From positions 62,001-126,000 of the forward strand of contig NZ_CP041185.1 in assembly GCF_006517255.1 (NCBI RefSeq): a stretch of 64,000 bases of DNA. The letters run 5' to 3'. Below the pieces are notes generated by a model. The model was not told where the DNA came from. It searched no databases and was given only the letters and a program-made list of their open reading frames with translations. The DNA comes from Janthinobacterium tructae (GTDB taxonomy: Bacteria > Pseudomonadota > Gammaproteobacteria > Burkholderiales > Burkholderiaceae_D). Made by a program: the position numbers and the translations under genes. This document shows, piece after piece, positions 57,389 to 64,000 of the stretch; within the stretch, counting starts at the first letter, position 1, and each line of letters starts with the position of its first letter.

Positions 57389-59035
57389 ATGAATATCACC
57401 AAGCAATTAATTCTGACTCTTAGCATCGCCTTGCTGGCCCTGCTATTGCTGGGCGCCGGTGGCGCCATCCAGCTGCAGCGCGCCCAGGAGCGTTTTGACA
57501 CCGTGCAAAACCGCATCATCCCCAGCATCCAGGGCTTGAATGCGGCCAAGGGTTTCCTGGCCGATTCGCGTCTGGCCGGCTACCGCTTGTCCGTGTTCTC
57601 GAACCTGGCCGACAAGACGGCGCTGGACAAGGCCGTGGCCAGCGCCAACACGAATTTCGACAAGGTCATCGCCACCTACCGCGCCGAGCGCCTGTACGAC
57701 GCGACGGACAGCAAGATGCTCGACGCCGACCAGGCCGCCATGGAAGCGTACCGCCGCGCGCTGGTGCCATTCTTTGCCGCTGCCTACGCGGGCGACATGG
57801 ATGGCGTACGCGCCACCTTGCTGGCCGGCACGCCGCTGGCCATCACGGCCGCTGCCGCGAAAAAGAGCATGGATGACCATATCGCCTACAACAACAAGCT
57901 GGTCGATGACGTGAAGGCCGAAAGCCTGGCCGCCTACGACACGGCGTTCAACACCATGCTGGCCGTGCTGGGCGCGGCCGTGCTGCTGACGGGCGCGCTG
58001 GCCTGGCATATCTACCGCACCATCAGCGGCGGTCTGGGCAATATCGAACACACCCTGGAGCGCGTCAGCGCCTCGCTGGACCTGTCCGCCGCCATGCCCG
58101 TCGAGCGCATGGATGAAGTGGGCCGTACGGCCACCGCCTTCAATAAATTCCTCGAACGCATCGTCGACGTGATCGCCACCGTGCGCACCTCGGCCGATAC
58201 GGTCAGCGTGGCGGCCGCGCAGATTTCCGCCGGCAATGCGGACCTGTCCGTGCGCACCGAGCAGCAGGCGTCGTCGCTGGAAGAAACCGCCTCCAGCCTG
58301 GAAGAGCTGACCTCGGCCGTGCGCCAGAACACGGACAATGCGCGCCAGGCAAATACCCTGGCCGTGTCCGCCTCTGACGTGGCCCGCAAGGGCGGCGCCG
58401 TGGTGGCGCAAGTGGTGGGCACGATGGGCTCCATCAATGAGTCGGCGAAGAAGATCGCCGACATTATCGGCGTGATCGACGGCATTGCCTTCCAAACCAA
58501 CATTCTGGCGCTGAATGCAGCTGTGGAAGCGGCGCGCGCGGGCGAGCAGGGCCGTGGCTTCGCCGTGGTCGCCACCGAGGTGCGCAACCTGGCGCAGCGC
58601 TCGGCGGCTGCCGCCAAGGAAATCAAGGGCTTGATCGAGGACTCCGTGGATAAAGTCAACACGGGCAGTGTGCTGGTCGACCAGGCCGGCGCGACCATGG
58701 AAGAAATCGTCGCCAGCATCCGTCGCGTGACGGACATCATGGGCGACATCGCCAACGCCAGCCACGAGCAGAGCGCCGGCATCGAGCAGGTGAACCAGGC
58801 CATTTCGCAAATGGACCAGGTGACCCAGCAAAACGCGGCCCTGGTGGAAGAGGCGGCGGCCGCAGCGTCTTCGTTGCAAGAGCGCGCCGTGGAACTGGTC
58901 GACGTGGTGGCCGTGTTCCGCCTGCGTGGCGATGCCCAGGCCAAATCGTTGAAAGTGGCGGGCGGCTTGCCGGCCCCGGTTTCAAGCGCCGCCAGCCGCC
59001 GCCTGGCGCTGCCAGGCCGCAGCGCCCGCGCTTGA
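57389..59035 (+). CDS. Methyl-accepting chemotaxis protein
   Basis: 548 residues. Membrane helix 1 at about 7-28, a four-helix-bundle-like periplasmic sensor (about 30-185), membrane helix 2 at about 188-210, HAMP to about 265, and the signalling domain with the conserved tip [21 protein letters not shown] near 370 (quoted in parts: [18 protein letters not shown]). There is no C-terminal CheR/CheB-binding NWETF-like pentapeptide, so it probably depends on other receptors for adaptation. Ligand unknown. Confidence 0.94.
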   Translation: MNITKQLILTLSIALLALLLLGAGGAIQLQRAQERFDTVQNRIIPSIQGLNAAKGFLADSRLAGYRLSVFSNLADKTALDKAVASANTNFDKVIATYRAERLYDATDSKMLDADQAAMEAYRRALVPFFAAAYAGDMDGVRATLLAGTPLAITAAAAKKSMDDHIAYNNKLVDDVKAESLAAYDTAFNTMLAVLGAAVLLTGALAWHIYRTISGGLGNIEHTLERVSASLDLSAAMPVERMDEVGRTATAFNKFLERIVDVIATVRTSADTVSVAAAQISAGNADLSVRTEQQASSLEETASSLEELTSAVRQNTDNARQANTLAVSASDVARKGGAVVAQVVGTMGSINESAKKIADIIGVIDGIAFQTNILALNAAVEAARAGEQGRGFAVVATEVRNLAQRSAAAAKEIKGLIEDSVDKVNTGSVLVDQAGATMEEIVASIRRVTDIMGDIANASHEQSAGIEQVNQAISQMDQVTQQNAALVEEAAAAASSLQERAVELVDVVAVFRLRGDAQAKSLKVAGGLPAPVSSAASRRLALPGRSARA

Positions 59036-59047
59036 ACCTTGTGACAG

Positions 59048-59067
59048 CCCCGGTACGCCGGGGTTTT
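59048..59067 (+). terminator. Rho-independent terminator after the chemoreceptor gene
   Basis: CCCCGG-TACG-CCGGGG stem-loop followed by TTTT, 12 bp after the stop codon. Confidence 0.8.
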
Positions 59068-59439
59068 GGTGGTATCACTGTCCTATGCGGGAGCGTTGAT
59101 GTCCTGCAGCTGTGGCGAGTGTCAGTAAAGTTGTTCGGGCTGGCCGGGCGGAAGAGAAGGTGGGAGGCGCCGTCCGGCTCGGTAGCAGCCAGGGTGCCAG
59201 CCTGACTTTCGGGCGCGTGAGTCCGTTTGCGCCCCATAGCTGCCGTTCGAGTTTCGATGGCCACGGTCTGCTAGGTAACGCTTACCGGCTGATGCCCACA
59301 TGCAAGCTGACCGGATGCGTGGGAAGAGGCGTTTGCATAAAACCTGAAAAATCGGATCCAGCGCCTGTCAAGCTCAGCCGGCCGCTCGGCTTTCGTCACT
59401 GGGGACATGACTTTCTATCCGCGTGGAATCCAGTACACA
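59068..59439. other. Intergenic region without recognised gene
   Basis: About 370 bp after the chemoreceptor terminator. Open frames on both strands are present but have no ribosome site, signal or family likeness. It marks the boundary to a more accessory segment. Confidence 0.5.
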
Positions 59440-60666
59440 TCATTCAATGCGGTACAGGCTGTCAAAGCCGCCTACCTCCACTGACGTGCTGTCTGCCCCA
59501 CCAAGCATCGGTAGACCCTGGCTCCATCCGGCTGCCAAGACCTGCACGTCACGCACAGGATCGGACGCCTTGGCCCTCTCGTTGCGGATGCGACAGGTTT
59601 CGGGATCTGTGGCGAACAACCCACGTGCGAAGACCCGGCCCTGTTCCGCCAGCCTTACGGTTTTGGGAGCACGAATTCTCGCAAACGCCTGGAAGATGTC
59701 TTCCAAGCCTCCACTTGCACCATCCAAGCACCGGGCCAAATGCCACGCATCCTCAAGCGCCTGGCAGGCTCCTTGCCCCGACGTCGGCAACGGCGCGTGC
59801 GCCGCATCTCCCACGAGCAGCACATTTGCCCGGCTCCACGTGTGCAACGGCTCCAGGTCGTGCACGGCGATCAGTCGGATGGCATCCGCCGGTGTCGCCT
59901 GGATGAGACGTGTGACAGGCTCAGGCCATTCCGCGAACAGGTCCTCAATTTCCTTACGCATATCCGCTGCAGGCGCCGCCGTCGGCAATGGCCGTGCCTG
60001 CGCCGCCGCCCAGTAGACCAGATCCGGCCGGACCGGCACGCAACCGAAGCGCTTGCCCGCCCCCCAGAAGTCTTGAATCGAAACATCGTTCACCAGCGCA
60101 TGCGGCCCCTGCGCCACGCCAATCCAGTTCACAAAGCCTTGATAGATTGGTGTGTTGTCACCCGCGACAAACTTGCGCGCCACTGATTCCATGCGACCGT
60201 CGGCCCCAATGAGCAGATCCGGGCGGATGCTCGCGCCATTTTCGAAATGGGCCACGGCTCTGCCATTAGTATCAAGCTCAATAGCCACCGCCCGGCGCCC
60301 GAACTCCACCGGAATCCCTGCCCGTGCCGCATGATCCAGCAACACCTCCTGCAAGTGCCTGCGCAGCACCGTGTAGGTTGGGTATCCCATCGTCCGGTCC
60401 AGCAAACCAATATCGAGGCCCCCCAGTGCATTTCCCGCAGCATCCTGGCGACGCATTGTCAGCGGTCTACCGCCAATGGCCTCAATGTCTTGCAGCAGTC
60501 CCAGTTCTTCCAGCACAAAGCTGGCATTGGGCCAGAGCGTCACGCCAGCCCCCATGGTTGCCGGCCCTGCCCGGCGCTCATATACCCGGGGACTGTACCC
60601 TTGATTACTCAAGGCAAGCGCCACGCTCAACCCTGCAATGCCGCCGCCAAGTATTCCGATTTCCAT
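59440..60666 (-). CDS. FAD-dependent monooxygenase (PHBH/salicylate-hydroxylase-like)
   Basis: 408 residues. FAD-binding GILGGGIAGLSVALAL at 4-19, the RP/DG segment LIGADGRMESVARKF about 150, and the GD motif LLVGDAAHAPLPTSGQGA about 285. This is the class A flavoprotein hydroxylase fold; possible substrates are aromatic acids or related compounds, not decidable here. It is divergent from a LysR gene which probably regulates it. Confidence 0.88.
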   Translation of the reverse strand: MEIGILGGGIAGLSVALALSNQGYSPRVYERRAGPATMGAGVTLWPNASFVLEELGLLQDIEAIGGRPLTMRRQDAAGNALGGLDIGLLDRTMGYPTYTVLRRHLQEVLLDHAARAGIPVEFGRRAVAIELDTNGRAVAHFENGASIRPDLLIGADGRMESVARKFVAGDNTPIYQGFVNWIGVAQGPHALVNDVSIQDFWGAGKRFGCVPVRPDLVYWAAAQARPLPTAAPAADMRKEIEDLFAEWPEPVTRLIQATPADAIRLIAVHDLEPLHTWSRANVLLVGDAAHAPLPTSGQGACQALEDAWHLARCLDGASGGLEDIFQAFARIRAPKTVRLAEQGRVFARGLFATDPETCRIRNERAKASDPVRDVQVLAAGWSQGLPMLGGADSTSVEVGGFDSLYRIE

Positions 60667-60803
60667 GCTAAAGCTCTCCTATTCAATCCGTCCCGACGTG
60701 CCGCCGACGGCGATTCATCGGACGAGATGGCATATTAAATTCCGCCACTGTGGAGTACTAGTATGTAAAAATGGATAGCTTTCATACCTTAATCGGGATA
60801 ATA

Positions 60804-61745
60804 ATGCGCAATGCCCTCGACCTGAATACAGTCCGTGTCTACGTGGCGGTCGTCGATGAACAAAGCTTTGCCGGCGCGGCACGCCTGCTGACCCTGCCAT
60901 CTTCTAACGTTAGCCGCCACGTCGCCTCGCTGGAACGCATGCTGGGCGTCCGCCTGCTGGAACGCAGCACCCGCCACCTGCGCATGACGGAAGCTGGCAG
61001 GCTACTCTACGAACGCGCAAAACCCTTGCTCGACGCCTTGCTCTCCACCGAGGAAGAGCTTGGCGCAGTACAGCGTGAGCTGCGTGGCCCCCTAAGGATG
61101 TGCATGCCAGGCGAAGCGCCAAGGCTGCTAGCTCCTATCCTGGCCGAATTCTGTAGCCTCCATCCAGGCATCGAGCTTGAATGCGATACTCGGATGACCG
61201 GGCTGGAGGTACTTCGAGAGGACGTCGATCTTTCAATCGTCTTCCACCGGGGCCATCAGGAGGACAGTACTTTCATCACCCGCGAACTCGCCACCCTGCC
61301 CAGCATCGTGGTTGCCGCCCCCACCTTGCTAGCCAAGACCGGCATGCCACGCTATGTGCGCGAACTGAAGTCTCTACCCTGCATCACCACCCTCAGTGCG
61401 CTGAAAGGTCAGCCCTGGCAGTTTCAGAACGCTGCGGGAGAAATCGTCAAGGTGCCGGTCCGCAGCCGTTACCGCGTCAACAGCGGAGAACTGGCAGTGG
61501 CAGGCGCACGGCAAGGCATCGGCTTCGCGATTGTGGCGGCCTATCCCTGCCAGGAAGATCTTGCTACGGGCCGATTGCAGGAGGTACCACTGGACCTGTG
61601 TCCCGCGCCCCTGAAATTACTGGGGGCATACAGCCATCGCCATTCCGTGACCGCGCGTGTGCGGGCGCTGCTGGATTTGATACAAGTGCGGTTGGCTGGG
61701 TCGGTTAACCCTCCCGTGGACCCCATAACTTGTGGAACGGTCTAG
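60804..61745 (+). CDS. LysR-family transcriptional regulator
   Basis: 313 residues from ATG 60804 (MRNALDLNTVRVYV), which fits the family start better than the ATG at 60771. Helix-turn-helix FAGAARLLTLPSSNVSRHV-like at about 21-40, then the effector-binding domain. Divergent to the flavin monooxygenase gene across 137 bp. Confidence 0.88.
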   Translation: MRNALDLNTVRVYVAVVDEQSFAGAARLLTLPSSNVSRHVASLERMLGVRLLERSTRHLRMTEAGRLLYERAKPLLDALLSTEEELGAVQRELRGPLRMCMPGEAPRLLAPILAEFCSLHPGIELECDTRMTGLEVLREDVDLSIVFHRGHQEDSTFITRELATLPSIVVAAPTLLAKTGMPRYVRELKSLPCITTLSALKGQPWQFQNAAGEIVKVPVRSRYRVNSGELAVAGARQGIGFAIVAAYPCQEDLATGRLQEVPLDLCPAPLKLLGAYSHRHSVTARVRALLDLIQVRLAGSVNPPVDPITCGTV

Positions 61746-61818
61746 GATCGAGGTAGTGCACTGGACTCAAAGTGGAGTTCTTCGGAGCAGAAGCAGTCGC
61801 TCGGTATGACTTTCTCAA

Positions 61819-61852
61819 TGTCAGCTTTTGGCCGGTTGCCGTCGCTGGCAGG
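61819..61852. repeat. Short dispersed repeat, copy 1 of 4
   Basis: Contains TTTTGGCCGGTTGCCGTCGC followed by TGGCAGG. Shares TGGCCGGTTGcCgtC-n-TnGGCaGg with three other copies nearby. In the 167 bp between the LysR gene and the next gene. Confidence 0.6.
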
Positions 61853-61912
61853 TTACGCACCAATGCGGACTGCCATTCCCTGGCTGTAAATTGATGCGGC
61901 CCAGGAACGCGA

Positions 61913-62413
61913 TTAGAAGACCACAAGCGTCCCATCAGGCAACAGACCACATGGCCAATTGCCTTCGTGATAAATCGTCAAAGCGTCAAGCCAAAAATTA
62001 GGTTGGGCATTCAAGACTTCCAAGGTAGCCATCCGCACACAATAGATTGCCGAGTCTTTGGCGGCTTGTGTGAAGTCGTTCGCCCCAGAGAAAATCGTCC
62101 TGTCGGGCACCACCCTCAATGATTTCAAGGCCAACTTGTAGGACTCCAAGACTGCTTGCTGGTACGCAGTTCCATTGTCCTTCAAGATGGTCCTGAGGTG
62201 CTCTCCATGGATCGGGTCGGGTTGATCGCGGGAGCTGGGCAGCCAGTCCATATCTGAAGCAATTTTTGCTAAGCTAGTGTCTAACTCCGCTGGGAAGCGT
62301 GGCCTGTCCCAGGCACTCAAATTCGGGAGCGCTATTTGGCCTTCGCTAGGTTGATAGCTACCTAGTGCGCTGAACCAAGGGGCGTTAACGACTGCATGTC
62401 TTATTCTGTCCAT
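61913..62413 (-). CDS. Unrecognised protein (166 aa)
   Basis: Starts MDRIRHAVVNAPWFSALGSY. No signal peptide, membrane helix or known motif; soluble by composition, with a Trp-rich end (PNFWLDALTIYHEGNWPCG). The ribosome site is weak (GAGG about 13 bases before). It lies alone between copies 1 and 2 of the short repeat and is less G+C-rich than the core genes, as often seen in acquired cargo genes. Confidence 0.5.
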   Translation of the reverse strand: MDRIRHAVVNAPWFSALGSYQPSEGQIALPNLSAWDRPRFPAELDTSLAKIASDMDWLPSSRDQPDPIHGEHLRTILKDNGTAYQQAVLESYKLALKSLRVVPDRTIFSGANDFTQAAKDSAIYCVRMATLEVLNAQPNFWLDALTIYHEGNWPCGLLPDGTLVVF

Positions 62414-62492
62414 TAATCAACCAGCCTCTTAAGTCCAAGCATTTTCTACAAGGCCTGCTCCCGCAGCGATAGAGTCATGCTCTGCGCTTACG

Positions 62493-62530
62493 TGACAGGC
62501 CGATTTTGGCCGGTTGCCGCCGTAGGCGGG
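62493..62530. repeat. Short dispersed repeat, copy 2 of 4
   Basis: GACAGGCCGATTTTGGCCGG then TTGCCGCCGTAGGCGGG. Same core TGGCCGGTTGCC as the other copies. Confidence 0.6.
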
Positions 62531-62735
62531 GGCCGCCCCTTGGCGGACGTAGCAGTCGAAGCGCGTTAAAACGGGACTAAAAGCCATCAAGCCTCGCCCT
62601 GTGTCATAGCTTGCCCGAAGCAGGAGTGCGTTTACGCTCTGGTAAGCTGTATCCTTTCCCCGTTCCATAAAACTCATCATGGACAACCGGCTTAAAACGG
62701 CATTTCCCACGAGCACTCGCTCCTTCTTAATATAG

Positions 62736-62770
62736 AGGTCCGCTTCTGGCCGGTTGCCATCATCGGCAGC
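62736..62770. repeat. Short dispersed repeat, copy 3 of 4
   Basis: AGGTCCGCTTCTGGCCGG then TTGCCATCATCGGCAGC; same core and flanks as the other copies. Confidence 0.6.
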
Positions 62771-62817
62771 TTCCGCCCCAAAGAGGAGGTTCGGCTTGTG
62801 AGCACTGGCGCGGAGGC

Positions 62818-63777
62818 TTACGACTCGACGTCGCATATACGGTCGCGCCCCCCGGACTTGGCCTGATAAAGACGGCGGTCTATTCTATCGAGAAAAACAT
62901 GGGGGTCAACCAGGGCGCCGGGCAAGATAGTGCCGACGCCCATGCTGACAGTGACTAAGCGACCAACGCCGGAGCGTGCATGCTCGATTTCCTTGCGCGC
63001 CAGCAGCTTGCGACAGCGCTCGGCCACGTTGCGGGCTGCTCCCTCGTCCGTGGCTGGCAGCAGCAGCACAAACTCCTCGCCTCCCAGGCGGGCGCATAGG
63101 TCGCGCGAACGTGAAGCGCCCTCATCCATTGCCTGGGCTACACGACGCAAACAGTCGTCACCTTGCATGTGGCCATAATGATCGTTGTACTGTTTAAAAT
63201 AATCTATGTCGATCACGATCAGCGACAGCGGTTCGCCAGTGGCGCGCGCCTTGGCCCATTCGATCGCGTACAGCGTGTCGAACATGCGGCGGTTTGCAAC
63301 GCCTGTCAGGCTGTCGCGGTAGGTGAGCACTTCCAGCTCGCGCTGCAACTGGAGGATTTTGTCCTCGGCCTGCTTACGCTCGGTAATGTCAAACATGAAG
63401 CCAACCAGCGATTCGACGCTGCCGTCCTGGCGACGCACCACGTGCACGACGTCTCGGATCCAAACCTGTTCTCCGTCGGGCGTTAACGCCCGATAGTCGG
63501 CTTCGTGATCGAGGCCCATCTGCGACTGTGCGACACAAAAATCGACTGTCTTCTTGCGATCCTCTTCATGGATGCGTTCGGCCCAGTCGTTTACGGACAG
63601 CCAACTTGACTGTTTCCAACCGAGCAACTCCTCAATTTGGGGGCCAATGTAAGTGAAGCGCATAGTGGCCCAGTCGATTCGCCACGGAATTGCGCGGGTC
63701 GACTCCAGCAATGTTCGATAGACACCTGAATCGTCGCAGGCGACGGTGGAAGAATCGAGAGTAGGGATAGTCATCAT
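62818..63777 (-). CDS. PAS-GGDEF diguanylate cyclase
   Basis: 319 residues. PAS domain at about 20-130 (FTYIGPQIEELLGW; PAC end GFMFDITERKQAE) and GGDEF domain at about 150-310. The active site is GGEEF (232-236) and the inhibitory RxxD site is present (RSRD at 223-226, five residues before), so it should make c-di-GMP with product inhibition. ATG 63777 is preferred; the frame is open further to 63984 but that part crosses repeat copy 4 and has no good start. No membrane segment in the chosen form; soluble sensor. Confidence 0.88.
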   Translation of the reverse strand: MMTIPTLDSSTVACDDSGVYRTLLESTRAIPWRIDWATMRFTYIGPQIEELLGWKQSSWLSVNDWAERIHEEDRKKTVDFCVAQSQMGLDHEADYRALTPDGEQVWIRDVVHVVRRQDGSVESLVGFMFDITERKQAEDKILQLQRELEVLTYRDSLTGVANRRMFDTLYAIEWAKARATGEPLSLIVIDIDYFKQYNDHYGHMQGDDCLRRVAQAMDEGASRSRDLCARLGGEEFVLLLPATDEGAARNVAERCRKLLARKEIEHARSGVGRLVTVSMGVGTILPGALVDPHVFLDRIDRRLYQAKSGGRDRICDVES

Positions 63778-63812
63778 GAATGAATGTGAGAAGGAAGGTA
63801 TTGTGTACTGGA

Positions 63813-63846
63813 TGTCCTGTATGGCCGGTTGACGTCGTTGGCAGGC
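63813..63846. repeat. Short dispersed repeat, copy 4 of 4
   Basis: TGTCCTGTATGGCCGGTTGA then CGTCGTTGGCAGGC. It lies just upstream of the GGDEF gene. The rest to base 64000 holds no gene that I can support. Confidence 0.55.
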
Positions 63847-64000
63847 CCGCCTGACTGTTTGCAACAGTCTCCAGCCACAGCTTATGAGTAGCTCAGCAGT
63901 GTCTAGTGAATTCGTGGCAATGTAAACATCCAGCAGCATCGTCACTGTCGACAATACCAGCAACTGTAGCAAAGCGGGAAACAAAGCTCGTGGTATCGGC

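Larger units (their letters stand above)
62414..62817. other. Repeat-containing intergenic region
   Basis: About 400 bp that hold copies 2 and 3 of the short repeat. The one longer open frame (62429-62836, minus) runs through both repeat copies and overlaps the GGDEF gene end, so I do not call it a gene. Confidence 0.5.

Noticed and set aside
58737..59264. 175-aa minus-strand open frame over the chemoreceptor terminator
   Set aside because: Antisense to the chemoreceptor C-terminus and crosses its terminator; no ribosome site.
59112..59906. 264-aa plus-strand open frame
   Set aside because: More than half is antisense to the flavin monooxygenase; remainder has no motif and no good start.
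62429..62836. 135-aa minus-strand open frame downstream of the GGDEF gene
   Set aside because: It translates two copies of the short repeat (both giving GNRP) and overlaps the GGDEF stop; most likely a repeat-made frame and not a gene.
63778..63984. N-terminal extension of the GGDEF protein with a hydrophobic stretch
   Set aside because: Would need a TTG start at 63984 and crosses repeat copy 4; the PAS-GGDEF protein is complete from the ATG at 63777.

Overview
The window reads as the chromosome of a high-G+C betaproteobacterium, most likely an Oxalobacteraceae member close to Janthinobacterium/Massilia/Duganella. This is an inference from the gene repertoire (Pls/PosA-type NRPS, ubiUVT, aspT-aspD, LacI-controlled maltose genes, long MoxR/VWA operon), the codon use and the dispersed palindromic repeats. 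No database search was possible. No rRNA, tRNA, CRISPR array, insertion sequence or phage gene was recognised.

Layout. 1-3.7 kb: a single-module membrane-anchored NRPS (Pls/PosA type), cut by the left edge. 3.9-10.1 kb: an anaerobiosis block. It holds a class III ribonucleotide reductase split into two overlapping ORFs (nrdD body plus a 65-residue glycyl-radical piece) with nrdG, behind a tandem pair of NrdR-box-like palindromes. It also holds ubiU-ubiV-ubiT (oxygen-independent ubiquinone synthesis) behind an FNR/Anr-like box, and a small HMA protein. 10.4-16.6 kb: a periplasmic binding protein, then two tandem aspartate:alanine antiporters and aspartate 4-decarboxylase. 16.8-21.5 kb: TolC-like protein, HlyD-like adaptor and two ABC-2 permeases, without an ATPase gene. 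21.6-29.4 kb: a tightly overlapping seven-gene operon joining a MoxR-type AAA+ ATPase, a VWA protein with an HEIGH motif, three unrecognised proteins, a PaaK/CapK-like adenylate-forming enzyme and a NadR-like protein. This is the best candidate for an undescribed system.

29.5-39.1 kb (minus strand): an AraC/GyrI regulator, then a co-directional run glpD-glpK-glpF-DJ-1/PfpI-mgsA-D-lactate dehydrogenase. Read as a pathway it would take glycerol to DHAP, methylglyoxal, D-lactate and pyruvate. The methylglyoxal synthase is doubled, with a degenerate N-terminal copy. 39.7-41.0 kb: metY-like sulfhydrylase. 41.1-53.1 kb: a maltose/maltodextrin regulon (porin, LacI regulator, alpha-glucosidase, malK, malE, malF, malG, alpha-amylase, PfkB kinase). 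CAAAGCGCTTTG operators precede the porin and the glucosidase, and a palindromic repeat lies between malE and malF.

53.3-64 kb: an MFS exporter with a divergent LysR regulator, a patatin-like protein that appears to have lost its catalytic residues, a chemoreceptor, an FAD monooxygenase with divergent LysR regulator, an unknown small protein among four copies of a short repeat, and a PAS-GGDEF diguanylate cyclase. The last 5 kb looks more accessory than the rest.
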